From Thermoplasmata archaeon (lineage in GTDB: Archaea; Thermoplasmatota; Thermoplasmata; Lutacidiplasmatales; UBA184): a stretch of DNA of 32,097 nucleotides. Under the pieces are notes generated by a model, which was not told the DNA's origin, did not search any database, and worked only from the letters and a program-made list of their open reading frames with translations. The first letter of the stretch is position 1. The number at the start of each line of letters is the position of its first letter. The position numbers and the translations under genes were made by a program. Positions 23,271-30,804 of this stretch are shown one piece after another. The stretch lies in NCBI GenBank assembly GCA_021806135.1, contig JAJZYB010000013.1, positions 1-32,097 of the forward strand, written 5' to 3'.

Positions 23271-24524
23271 TCATCGCTTGCTCTTCTTCGGTGGGCTGGG
23301 ACCGGAGGGCCCCGGCAGGAGGGGAAGGCCAAGGAGGTCCGAAAGGGCACGCAGCTCCTTCCGGGCCTTTCCCCGCTCACCCCGACGCAGTCCGGGGCGC
23401 CGGCCGGCCCGGATCTCCTGCGAGAGGGCGACCAAACGCTGGAGGGCTCCGTCAAAGTCAAGGTCACGGGCCATCCTCGCCTGGATCTCGCGCCTTCCGT
23501 CGGTGAGCGCCTGGGCCGGCCAGTCCCCCTCGCCCTGGAACAAACGCGCGAACGTCCGCTGGGTCTCCTTCCAGGTGAGGTCGGCCCGATGCGCCTTCCG
23601 GGGATCGTACTCGAGCCGGTCCCGGTAGCCGGTGCCCCAGAGGTACCAGCGGAGGCCCCCGGGCGTGAGCTCGGTCAAGGCATCGGAGAGGAGCACCAGG
23701 TTCCCCAGGGATTTCGACATCTTCTGCTCCCCCCGGGTGACGAAAGCCCCGTGGAGGAACCGTCGGGAAAAGGCACGGCCGGTCAGGGCCCGGCAAAGGA
23801 GGGTCTCGGCGTAATGATGGGGAAAGACCAGGTCGAGGCCCCCTCCATGCAGGTCCATGGGAAGGGTGAGGTAGCGGTCGGCCATGGCGAAGCACTCGAT
23901 ATGCCAGCCGGGCATCCCCCGGCCCCAAGGGCTGGCCCAGGAGGGGGCCGGGGGCTCGCTGGGCTTCCAGAGGACGAAGTCCAACGGGTTGTCGGCCTCG
24001 GTGGTGTCGAGGCCCGCTGGGTCCGCAACGGCATGCTCCGCGAGGAGTTCCGCAGCGGGGAAATCCCGGCCGGGTGGGGCCGAGGAGGCCCGGAAGTAGA
24101 GTGCGCCCCCTTTCTGGTACGTCATTCCCTTCCGTTCGAGGGCACGGAGGATCCGGATCATGGTCGGGACGAACTCGCTGGAGCGCGGCCGGTGCTGGCT
24201 GGGACGGATCCCCAGGACCCGGAGCTGCCTCCAGAAGTCCCGCTCCTCCCGGCGAGCCAGGGTACGCCAGGGGATCCCCAGGGAGGCGGCCCGGTGGGTG
24301 ATCTTGTCCTCGAAGTCGGTGATGTTCTGGACCTGACGGACCGGGGATCCCTGGGACTCCAGCAGGCGACGGACCCCGTCGAAGAGCAGGTAGTTCCGGG
24401 CATGGCCCACGTGGGAGGGGGCGTAGACCGTGGGCCCGCAGATGTACAACTCGACGGTCCGGCCACCCCGGGGAGACCACGTTTCCAAGGCGCCGGTCAG
24501 GGTATCGAAGTAGCTCAGGTCCAT
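23271..24524 (-). CDS. cysS: Cysteinyl-tRNA synthetase, short form
   Basis: A 417-residue class I synthetase that charges tRNA-Cys. Motifs: zinc ligand C29 in ICGPTVY, the HIGH-type HVGH (38-41), C211 in WHIECFAM, H236 and E240 in FPHHYAE (zinc site complete), and KMSKS (268-272). The usual ENE after the histidines is replaced by YAE. The protein is shorter than the usual 450-480 residues because the C-terminal anticodon region is trimmed. The tail is Pro/Lys-rich. ATG 24524 is preferred to TTG 24542 because a CTTAAG box is centred 26 nt upstream. Mycothiol ligase MshC is a related alternative, but the context and motifs favour CysRS. Confidence 0.92.
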   Translation of the reverse strand: MDLSYFDTLTGALETWSPRGGRTVELYICGPTVYAPSHVGHARNYLLFDGVRRLLESQGSPVRQVQNITDFEDKITHRAASLGIPWRTLARREERDFWRQLRVLGIRPSQHRPRSSEFVPTMIRILRALERKGMTYQKGGALYFRASSAPPGRDFPAAELLAEHAVADPAGLDTTEADNPLDFVLWKPSEPPAPSWASPWGRGMPGWHIECFAMADRYLTLPMDLHGGGLDLVFPHHYAETLLCRALTGRAFSRRFLHGAFVTRGEQKMSKSLGNLVLLSDALTELTPGGLRWYLWGTGYRDRLEYDPRKAHRADLTWKETQRTFARLFQGEGDWPAQALTDGRREIQARMARDLDFDGALQRLVALSQEIRAGRRPGLRRGERGKARKELRALSDLLGLPLLPGPSGPSPPKKSKR

Positions 24525-24547
24525 CGGTTCATCCACCGGCAACGGCC

Positions 24548-24553
24548 CTTAAG
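24548..24553 (-). promoter_or_regulatory. TATA-like box for cysS
   Basis: CTTAAG centred about 26 nt upstream of ATG 24524, fitting a leaderless start. Confidence 0.5.
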
Positions 24554-24859
24554 CCCTGCACTCCCGGACTGCGGTGGGGGGTCCGGACCCTGCCCAGGTC
24601 GAACGCTCAGGGGTCCCGGACGACTGAGGAATGATGCGACCATTCCCCCAAGGATAGTGATGGTGGATGGGGAAAGTAAGCCCCTGGAGGCGATGGCCGG
24701 CCCCCGGGCGGCTCCCGGAGCAGGGTCTTGGGAAGGGGCGAGCATTCCGGGGCCCCGGTTCCCCCGATCCCGCCCGGTCCGGGAAATGCTCGGCGAACGG
24801 TTCCCCGCCCCAGCCGGGTCGTGGTCAAGACCACTCGACGACGGGCACCCGTCCCCGGC
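24554..24859. other. Gene-free stretch with a long inverted repeat
   Basis: No convincing gene. It holds a stem of about 12 bp: CGAGCATTCCGG at 24739-24750 pairs with CCGGGAAATGCTCG at 24779-24792 with a two-base bulge. A second, perfect 6-bp palindromic arm pair, GTGGTC-AA-GACCAC, lies around 24826-24839. Both lie downstream of the ABC permease stop on the minus strand, so a 3' processing or termination role is possible. Confidence 0.5.
24739..24792. repeat. Inverted repeat downstream of the ABC permease gene
   Basis: Arms CGAGCATT (24739-24746) and AATGCTCG (24785-24792) are perfectly complementary and the pairing continues inward with CCGG/CCGG after a two-base bulge, leaving a GC-rich loop of about 28 bases. 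It starts about 70 bases beyond the permease stop codon. Confidence 0.55.
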
Positions 24860-25609
24860 TCATGGGTCCCGCCAGCGCAGGACCCTTCCGATGAGCAATA
24901 TCCAAAGGAGGGAGAACCCGACCAGCACTCCCACGGGCAAGAGGAGAGAGCCGTTCGTCCCAGAGATCACCCCGTCCAGCAAGATGCTTCCCCAGGTCAG
25001 CGGCCACCCGTACGCCAGGTATCGCCAGGGGAGGGGGATGATCGTCACCGGGTAGTAGACCGGTGCGAAGAACCCGAGCATGCTTCCCGTGAAATTGGCG
25101 AGCGTGTTGGTGGCCCGGGGCGACCAGCCGTAGGCCCCGATGAGGAACCCCACCCCCAGGGTGGAGCAGAAGACCAGCAGGAGGGCCAGGAAGACGACGG
25201 CCAAGGCGACGAGGGAGAGTCCGATCCCGAAGAACAGGTCCGCCGCGAGAAGGAGGGTCCCAGCGGAGAGCAGCGTGAGCGGGAGGTTGGTCAGCGAGAT
25301 CGAGAGCAGGTAGACGAAAGGGCTCACCGGAGTGGACACCCAGAGGTCGTACATCCTACTCTGCTTGTCCTGGGCCATCTGTTCCGCCGTCGCGGTGATG
25401 TTGACCAGTGCGGTCTCGAGCAGGATCGACCCGACCAGGATCTGGCGCTGGGAGGCAAGGTTCCCCCCCGCCAGGTGCCCCAGGAAGAACAAGATGCCCA
25501 GGGGGAGGAGGAAGAAGAACATCAACAGCGGTCCCAGGTCCCTCAGGGCGTTCCGGAACTGCAGCCAGGAGACGTCGACGGTGAGGGCGACGGGACGCCA
25601 GAGCCTCAC
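24860..25609 (-). CDS. ABC-2 type transporter permease
   Basis: A 249-residue membrane protein with six hydrophobic segments, of the DrrB/ABC-2 kind. A short N-terminal amphipathic stretch (SWLQFRNALRDLGPLLMFF) leads to the first helix; the segment LGFFAPVYYPVTIIPLPWRYLAYGWPLTW near residues 185-213 is the conserved ABC-2 loop before the last helix. The start is GTG 25609, overlapping the stop of the ATPase gene, so the subunits are coupled. The frame is open far upstream but that part is a shadow of the ATPase. With the ATPase it would export a lipid, drug or peptide; the substrate is unknown. Confidence 0.88.
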   Translation of the reverse strand: MRLWRPVALTVDVSWLQFRNALRDLGPLLMFFFLLPLGILFFLGHLAGGNLASQRQILVGSILLETALVNITATAEQMAQDKQSRMYDLWVSTPVSPFVYLLSISLTNLPLTLLSAGTLLLAADLFFGIGLSLVALAVVFLALLLVFCSTLGVGFLIGAYGWSPRATNTLANFTGSMLGFFAPVYYPVTIIPLPWRYLAYGWPLTWGSILLDGVISGTNGSLLLPVGVLVGFSLLWILLIGRVLRWRDP

Positions 25610-26676
25610 ACCAGAGCCTCGGGGTCTCCCACCAGATCGAGGTACACGTCCTCCAGCGAAGGGGTGCCGAGGGTCGCGAGCGCTCCCAGGGCGGTCAGGG
25701 AGCGGGCGAGGCCCACCGCCTCGGGGGCGAATGGATCGGTCAGTTGGAGTCGCATCCAGGAGGAGCTGCGGGAGATGACCGGCCACCCCTTGACGAGGCC
25801 CATGGCCTCTCTCCGGGCAACGGTGGACAGGCCGTCGAGCCCCCGGACCTCGAGACGTCCTCCCACCGGGAAACGCCTCCTCACTTCGGAGACCGTCCCG
25901 TCGGCCAGCACCCGTCCCCCCAGGAGGATGACCACCCGGTCGGCGAGGGTCTCCGCCTCCTCGAGATAGTGCGTGGTGAGGAGGATCCCCAATCCCCGGT
26001 CCCGGAGCCTTTGGATCACTTCCCACACCGAGCGTCGGGAAGTGGGGTCGAGCCCGGTCGTGGGCTCGTCCAAGAGCATGAGCCGGGGGTGGCGTCCCGC
26101 CATGGCCGCCGCCATCATGACCCGACGCTTGTACCCGCCGGAAAGGTTCCGGATGAGGGTATCGGCCTCCCGGCGGAGGCTGAGCCCATCTAGGATCCCG
26201 GAGACCAGGAGAGAGACCTCCGTGTTCTCCACTCCTTTCAGCCGTGCGAACATCCGTACGAACTCTCTCACGGTACAGCCCCCGTACGGGGTACCTTCCT
26301 GGGGGATGACGGAAAGGGCCTCCTTGGCCTCCCGGGGAGAAGCCACCATGTCCACACCGGCGACCCGGATGCTCCCCCGGGTCGGGCAGAGCTGCCCGGC
26401 CACCTGACGGAGAAAGGTGCTCTTCCCCGCCCCGTTCGGCCCCAGCAGCGCCACGACCTCGCCGGGACCGACCGTCAAGGAGACCCGGTCGTTCGCCAGC
26501 ACGGCGGCCCCCCCGGGGCCACCGGCGGGGAAGGACCGACACAGGTCCCGGACCTCCAGCACCGGCTCTTCCGGGAAGGCCTCGGTCCGAAAGACCCCCT
26601 TGCTCCAGCCGTCCGGCAGCGCTCCGGAGGGGAAGGGGGTGGAGGCGGGGAGATCCCTGAGATCCGTTACGGACAT
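25606..26676 (-). CDS. ABC transporter ATP-binding protein (DrrA/CcmA-like)
   Basis: A 356-residue ATPase. Walker A GPNGAGKST (79-87), Q-loop Q126, signature NLSGGYKRR (177-185), Walker B LMLLDEP (199-205) and switch H236 in TTHYLEE are all present. The C-terminal 80 residues form the extra domain seen in DrrA-type exporters. An N-terminal lead of about 38 residues precedes the ABC domain. ATG 26676 has a TATA-like box about 29 nt upstream. It is the first gene of an ATPase-permease operon divergent from a FilR1-like regulator, which may control it. Confidence 0.93.
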   Translation of the reverse strand: MSVTDLRDLPASTPFPSGALPDGWSKGVFRTEAFPEEPVLEVRDLCRSFPAGGPGGAAVLANDRVSLTVGPGEVVALLGPNGAGKSTFLRQVAGQLCPTRGSIRVAGVDMVASPREAKEALSVIPQEGTPYGGCTVREFVRMFARLKGVENTEVSLLVSGILDGLSLRREADTLIRNLSGGYKRRVMMAAAMAGRHPRLMLLDEPTTGLDPTSRRSVWEVIQRLRDRGLGILLTTHYLEEAETLADRVVILLGGRVLADGTVSEVRRRFPVGGRLEVRGLDGLSTVARREAMGLVKGWPVISRSSSWMRLQLTDPFAPEAVGLARSLTALGALATLGTPSLEDVYLDLVGDPEALV

Positions 26677-26701
26677 CCGGTTATCCCGGGGCCCTCGCCC
26701 A

Positions 26702-26709
26702 TCTTAATG
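26702..26709 (-). promoter_or_regulatory. TATA-like box for the ABC exporter operon
   Basis: CATTAAGA on the minus strand, centred about 29 nt upstream of ATG 26676. It lies only about 28 bases (centre to centre) from the divergent regulator's own box, so factors binding here could affect both. Confidence 0.5.
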
Positions 26710-26729
26710 GCGCGTTGGGGCCGGTAGGA

Positions 26730-26737
26730 CTTTATTT
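26730..26737 (+). promoter_or_regulatory. TATA-like box for the FilR1-like regulator
   Basis: CTTTATTT centred about 27 nt upstream of ATG 26761, supporting that ATG over the TTG at 26737 (which would start inside the box). Confidence 0.6.
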
Positions 26738-26760
26738 TGAACCATCCTAACGTGCCTGTG

Positions 26761-27558
26761 ATGGCAGAGGACCCTGCCGCGCTCTTCTTCGAGCTGGCCC
26801 ACGCCCATCGCCTCCGGATCCTCCAGTTCCTGGCGGAAGGGCCTCAGCCGCTGAAGATCATCTCCTCGAGGCTAGGGATCCTTCCTCCCGAGGCGCTCCG
26901 CCATCTCCAACGCCTGATCCGCCAGCGGGTCGTCGAACGCATCCCCGCTGGAGGCTTCGCGCTCACCGGATACGGGCAGCTCGTGGCCGAAGGGGTGGGT
27001 TCCTTCGCGTTCCTCTCCCGCCGACGCGAGTTCTTTCTTGAGCACGATCTGGCCGGGCTCCCCCCCGCCTTCCTCCACCGACTCGCGGAGCTTTCCGGCC
27101 CGGACCCCGGGGAGGGGGTGAGCGTCACCCTACGGCACGTCGAGGAGGTCCTCACCGGGGCCGAAGAGTACGTCTGGTTCCTCACCGACCAGGCCATACT
27201 CAAGTGGGTGGATCTCACCCGGGAGCTCCGGGAACGGGCCCTTCAGGTGCGGGTGATCTTCCCCGCCTCCGAGCGTCGGTCCGTGGAGCAGCTTCCGGAC
27301 CGTCTCCGGGAGGCTCGGAACGTGGAGTTCCGCTATCTTCCCACGGTCCCTCTAGCGCTGGCCCTCAACGAGCGGATGGCGGGGGTGGCCTTCCGGCTCC
27401 CCCACGGGGACATCGATTATTCCCACGGCGTCGGAGGAGACCAGGAGCCCTTCCACCGATGGTGCCTGGACCTCTTCCGGTATTATTGGGAACGACCTCG
27501 CCCTTCCTCTTGGTCCGTTGCGTCCCCGGCGGTGTCGGGGCCAAGCCGACGGGATTGA
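26761..27558 (+). CDS. Winged-helix regulator with FilR1-like (DUF1724) domain
   Basis: A 265-residue archaeal transcription factor. Residues about 5-75 are an ArsR-type winged helix (LFFELAHAHRLRILQFLAEGPQPLKIISSRLGI, then PPEALRHLQRLIRQRVVERI and a wing ending FALTGYG). Residues about 95-250 resemble the FilR1 middle domain (methanogenesis regulatory protein type): an EEYVWFLTDQAI segment, LQVRVIFPA and VEFRYLPTVPLALALNERMAGVAF. A ligand-sensing role for this domain is known for the group only in outline. It is divergent from the ABC exporter and a natural candidate to regulate it. The last 15 residues are low in complexity. Confidence 0.85.
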   Translation: MAEDPAALFFELAHAHRLRILQFLAEGPQPLKIISSRLGILPPEALRHLQRLIRQRVVERIPAGGFALTGYGQLVAEGVGSFAFLSRRREFFLEHDLAGLPPAFLHRLAELSGPDPGEGVSVTLRHVEEVLTGAEEYVWFLTDQAILKWVDLTRELRERALQVRVIFPASERRSVEQLPDRLREARNVEFRYLPTVPLALALNERMAGVAFRLPHGDIDYSHGVGGDQEPFHRWCLDLFRYYWERPRPSSWSVASPAVSGPSRRD

Positions 27559-27673
27559 GGGATGCTCACGGGTTCGTGAGGGATGGCCAGAACCTTCCCG
27601 GGGCTCCGGGGATCGAGGCTCCGGGACCGGGCCACCCCAGGCCTTCGGGGGTCCCGGTGGAAGGGGAGATCCC

Positions 27674-28375
27674 TCAGAGCCTTCGCTCCAGCGCCGGGCC
27701 CGCGGGGAGCCCCGCCGGGGCGAGGGTGGTGGTCTGGGGAAGGCTCATCAACCCGAAGAAGAGGAGCACGATGCCGATGAACTCCCCGTAGTAGAGGGCC
27801 ACCGGGAAGGACGCGATGTAGAGCGTCCCGCCCGCGCCCAGGACCAGCGCCCCGGCGATGAGCAACAGGTTCTGCCACTTCCGGGTGCGGCGCAGGGAGA
27901 CCGCCGCCGAGGCCAGGAGCACCACCGTGGCCGGCCCGGTCACCAGGATGGAGAAGACGATGAGCGAAAGGGGAGGGTCGCCCGTGATGATCCCTCCGCT
28001 CACCATGGACCCGGGGACGATGGGGGTGAGGAAGGACGCGATCCCCACCAAGGCCGAGGCCCCCAGGATGTAGCCGGTGTAGATCCGCTGGAACCGGGGG
28101 CTCTTCATCACCCGGGCCGCCCCCAGGGAGAGCACCCCCACCAGGACCGCCGAGAGGAGGACGTAGGCCTGCAGGAGCGGCTCGTTGACCCAACCGGCGT
28201 AGACCACGGTCTCCACCACCATGGCGCCGGCGGCCAGACCGAGGCCCAGGCTCCACGCCAACTGCACCCGCGCCCCGGTCTTCCGGTACTGTCGGACCCC
28301 CCGGGCCGCCAGGAAGGCCAGGGCCAGGGTGAGCAGCCCGAGGGAGGTCCCGATCACCAGGGAAGGGAGGGTCAA
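27674..28375 (-). CDS. Seven-helix membrane protein, function unknown
   Basis: A 233-residue protein with seven regularly spaced hydrophobic segments and short basic loops (RQYRKTGAR, SLRRTRKWQN). No known family was recognised; the layout recalls small seven-helix sensors or channel-like proteins but no lysine or histidine signature was seen. The start is a TTG at 28375, with AGAGG 6 nt ahead and a CTTAAG box about 36 nt upstream, so it has a short leader rather than a leaderless start. The frame is open to 28555 but would overlap the Cbf5 gene. It lies downstream of the cbf5 gene on the same strand, with its own promoter. Confidence 0.7.
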   Translation of the reverse strand: MTLPSLVIGTSLGLLTLALAFLAARGVRQYRKTGARVQLAWSLGLGLAAGAMVVETVVYAGWVNEPLLQAYVLLSAVLVGVLSLGAARVMKSPRFQRIYTGYILGASALVGIASFLTPIVPGSMVSGGIITGDPPLSLIVFSILVTGPATVVLLASAAVSLRRTRKWQNLLLIAGALVLGAGGTLYIASFPVALYYGEFIGIVLLFFGLMSLPQTTTLAPAGLPAGPALERRL

Positions 28376-28408
28376 TCCGTGCCTCTGCGGCGGCGAACCG
28401 CTGAAGGA

Positions 28409-28414
28409 CTTAAG
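28409..28414 (-). promoter_or_regulatory. TATA-like box for the seven-helix membrane protein
   Basis: CTTAAG centred about 36 nt upstream of TTG 28375, with an AGAGG Shine-Dalgarno at 28382-28386 between them. Confidence 0.45.
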
Positions 28415-28434
28415 GCCGGCCCAGCGGCCCGGGC

Positions 28435-29412
28435 CTATCCCCCGGAACCGGGGGGGCTCCCGACCGGGAGCCCGGAAGGCCCGGGGGGACGGGCCGGGGA
28501 GCGCGCGGGGTAGCGGCCCGGCTCCATCAGCACCTGGTGGGCGTCCACCACCCATCCGCTCCGCCGGTGGGAGAGCTCCTCCGAGCTGACGAGGGACTCC
28601 CCCAACCCCACCAACTCCTCCTTCCGGGTGACCAGGATGACCGTGGCGTGGGCCGGGAAGTCATGCGTCAGCTTGAGCACGCCCTGGGCGGCCAGGTCCG
28701 CCCCATGGGCCAGGGCGTCCACGGCGCTGTCCTTCACCACCACCTGGGGGAAGCGTCCCCAGACCGTTCGGGGGCTCTGGAAGGCCCGCATGAGGTCCTC
28801 CGGATTGCCCTCGTCGGCGCGGGCCACCATGTCGGCGAGCGTGGCGAGGGAGACCGCCTCCTTCTCGGAGAACGGGCCGGTGGAGATCCGGCGGAGCTCG
28901 GTCATGTTCGCCCCGCAGCCGAGCGCCTCTCCGAGGTCCACCGCCAGCGTCCGGATGTAGGTGCCGGAGTCCGCCTGCACCTCCAGGAGGAGCTCCCGTC
29001 CGCTCCGCTCGATCAAGGTCAGCCGGTGGATCGTCCGGACGCGGCGTTCCCGGCGGACCGCGGAGCGCACCGGCGGGGTCTGGTAGATCGGGCCCTGGAA
29101 TTCCTTCAGCACCCGCTCCACGCTGGCGGGAGGGGCCGGCCCGTGCAGGGTGACCACGGTGATGTAACGCTTCGGGAAGGTGAGCAGCAGGGGGAGAAGG
29201 CGCAGCGCCTTCCCGAGCGACATCACCAGGACGCCGCTGACCCCCGGGTCCAGCGTCCCGGCATGTCCCGCCCGGTCCACCCTGAGGAGGTCCCGCACCC
29301 AGGCCGTGACCTGGTGCGAGCTCGGCCCGCGCGGCTTGTCCACCACGAGGAAGGCCCCCTCGGGCGGAAGGGGAAGGGGTCGGCGGGCCGGGACCACCTC
29401 GGAGCCGCTCAA
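28435..29412 (-). CDS. truB: tRNA/rRNA pseudouridine synthase Cbf5/TruB
   Basis: A 325-residue archaeal Cbf5, the catalytic protein of H/ACA guide RNPs that also makes Psi55 in tRNA. The catalytic D55 is in HAGTLDPGVSG, with KPRGPSSHQV upstream and the QTPPVRSAVRRERRVRTIH and DSGTYIRTLAVDLGEALG motifs after it. A PUA domain fills about 230-305 (FPQVVVKDSAVDALAHGADLA, THDFPAHATVILVTRKEELVGLG). The Pro/Gly tail is variable. The start is TTG 29412, whose TTGA overlaps the stop of cmk. It is the last gene of the secY operon. Confidence 0.93.
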   Translation of the reverse strand: MSGSEVVPARRPLPLPPEGAFLVVDKPRGPSSHQVTAWVRDLLRVDRAGHAGTLDPGVSGVLVMSLGKALRLLPLLLTFPKRYITVVTLHGPAPPASVERVLKEFQGPIYQTPPVRSAVRRERRVRTIHRLTLIERSGRELLLEVQADSGTYIRTLAVDLGEALGCGANMTELRRISTGPFSEKEAVSLATLADMVARADEGNPEDLMRAFQSPRTVWGRFPQVVVKDSAVDALAHGADLAAQGVLKLTHDFPAHATVILVTRKEELVGLGESLVSSEELSHRRSGWVVDAHQVLMEPGRYPARSPARPPGPSGLPVGSPPGSGG

Positions 29413-29951
29413 GGGTGGAGGATCTCCGGCGGGAGGGCGGAGAGGATGGCCTCCACCACGGCGCCCGGCCCCAGGGCCGCCGTGTCCAGGGTGAGCTCCG
29501 TGCCCAGCTGGTCCACATCGATGGCGTAGTAATGCAGGTAGCGGCGCCGTTCGCTCGCCTCGCGTTGCCGCATCTCGGTCAGGACCTCGCTCGCGGGGCG
29601 GTTCTCCCGCCGGCCGACGCGCTCGGCCCGGACCCCCTCGGGGGCGGTCAGTCCGATGCGCCAGACGGGCAGCGACCGGCGATGGAGCATCTCCCCGATG
29701 ATCCGGGACTCCAGGATCCGCTGCCCGTTGGCGAGCCCCACCATCCGCTCGTCGAGCTCATGGTCGATCCGCGGGTCCTTCTCCGCCAGCGCGCTGAAGG
29801 CGAGCAGGTCGAGCTTCCGGTCCCGGGCCATCTGGCGGAAGAGCTCCCCTCCCGAGACCACCTCCCGCCCCAGCTTGAGCCCCAAACGGCGGGCGGCGGT
29901 GGTCTTGCCGGAGCCCGCCGGCCCCGCGAGGGTGACCGTGGTCCCCCTCAC
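29409..29951 (-). CDS. cmk: Cytidylate kinase, archaeal type
   Basis: A 180-residue nucleoside monophosphate kinase that turns CMP into CDP. The P-loop GPAGSGKT is at 10-17, followed by LGREVVSGGELFRQMARDR, where the S-G-E-x-F motif binds CMP, and a RRENRPASEVLTEMRQREASERRRYLHYYAID lid region typical of archaeal Cmk. The start is GTG 29951, overlapping the stop of the DUF106 gene by four bases (GTGA). The frame is open upstream to 30083 but that part lies within the DUF106 gene. Coupled on both sides, it belongs to the secY operon. Confidence 0.92.
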   Translation of the reverse strand: MRGTTVTLAGPAGSGKTTAARRLGLKLGREVVSGGELFRQMARDRKLDLLAFSALAEKDPRIDHELDERMVGLANGQRILESRIIGEMLHRRSLPVWRIGLTAPEGVRAERVGRRENRPASEVLTEMRQREASERRRYLHYYAIDVDQLGTELTLDTAALGPGAVVEAILSALPPEILHP

Positions 29952-30799
29952 GCCGTTCCCTCCGCCGGCGCCGCCACCGGGGCCTCCAGGGTCTGCAGGT
30001 GACGGCTGAGGGCCACGTGCTTGAGGTAGCGCCGGAAGAGCAGGTTCAGCGGGAGGGTGTAGAGGGAGAAGACCAGGAACCACAACGGCACCGGTCCGAG
30101 CGGGGCCAGCAGGCTCACGTGGCTTCCGAACATGTTCACGTACTGGTCCGGGACCGGCAGGCTGCTGATGAACAGCCCCATCCAGGTGTAGATGGCGATG
30201 ATGAGCACCCAGGTCACCACCATTCCCTTCATCTGGGAGAAGGTCACCTTCGTCTGGCGCATCTGCAGCTCGTTCATATGGGGCTTGAGCGCCTCCACCC
30301 GGTCCTTCTTCCCGCTGCGGATCGCCTGGCTGTAGAGCGGCCGGATGGCCTGGTTGTGCTTCTGCACCCGGGCGGTCTCCACCCAGTCCGTGGTGAAGTG
30401 GTAGGCCACCGCCGTGATGGCCATCTGGAGCACGCCGGTGAGGAACATGGTCAACAGCACGTGCTTCCCGCCGAATCCCAGGACCGGGGAAAGGAGCGAT
30501 CCGATGTCCGCCGCCACGGCGTTGCGCGCCGAGGTGTCGAAGAGCATGTAGATCCCCATGAACCCCATGAAGATCAACAGGAAACGCTCCAGGCTCTTCC
30601 AGGGGCTCACCGGGGGCGGCAGGGTCCGTCCGGGGGGACGGGGGCCGCCGGGGGACGGGGCCGGGGGGGCCGCCTTGGTGGGGGCCTCCTCTTCCTCGGT
30701 CTCCTCCTCCGGTTCCTCTTCGTCCTCCTCCTCTTCCCCGGCCTCTTCCTCCTCGTCGTCCTTCGCGGAGGGAAGCGGCCGGTCGGGCCGGCTCGCCAT
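29948..30799 (-). CDS. DUF106/EMC3-like membrane insertase (Oxa1 superfamily)
   Basis: A 283-residue protein. The N-terminal 60 residues are extremely acidic (Asp/Glu/Lys runs) with a Pro/Gly stretch. There follow a membrane helix at about 70-86, a second at about 110-128, a cytoplasmic coiled coil (RVQKHNQAIRPLYSQAI, EALKPHMNELQMRQTKV) and two more helices near 187-215 and 235-255. The layout matches archaeal Ylp1/DUF106, relatives of YidC, Get1 and EMC3 that insert membrane proteins. It lies directly behind secY, fitting a shared translocation role. The acidic tail is much longer than in most relatives and could contact ribosomes or other factors. Confidence 0.88.
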   Translation of the reverse strand: MASRPDRPLPSAKDDEEEEAGEEEEDEEEPEEETEEEEAPTKAAPPAPSPGGPRPPGRTLPPPVSPWKSLERFLLIFMGFMGIYMLFDTSARNAVAADIGSLLSPVLGFGGKHVLLTMFLTGVLQMAITAVAYHFTTDWVETARVQKHNQAIRPLYSQAIRSGKKDRVEALKPHMNELQMRQTKVTFSQMKGMVVTWVLIIAIYTWMGLFISSLPVPDQYVNMFGSHVSLLAPLGPVPLWFLVFSLYTLPLNLLFRRYLKHVALSRHLQTLEAPVAAPAEGTA

Positions 30800-30804
30800 G
30801 GGGC

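Noticed and set aside
24630-24690. Possible C/D-box small RNA (GATG-like and CTGG-like motifs)
   Set aside because: The boxes are imperfect, no terminal stem is seen and spacing does not fit.
24860-26542. A 560-codon permease fusion
   Set aside because: The first part is a shadow of the ATPase; the permease starts at GTG 25609, overlapping the ATPase stop.
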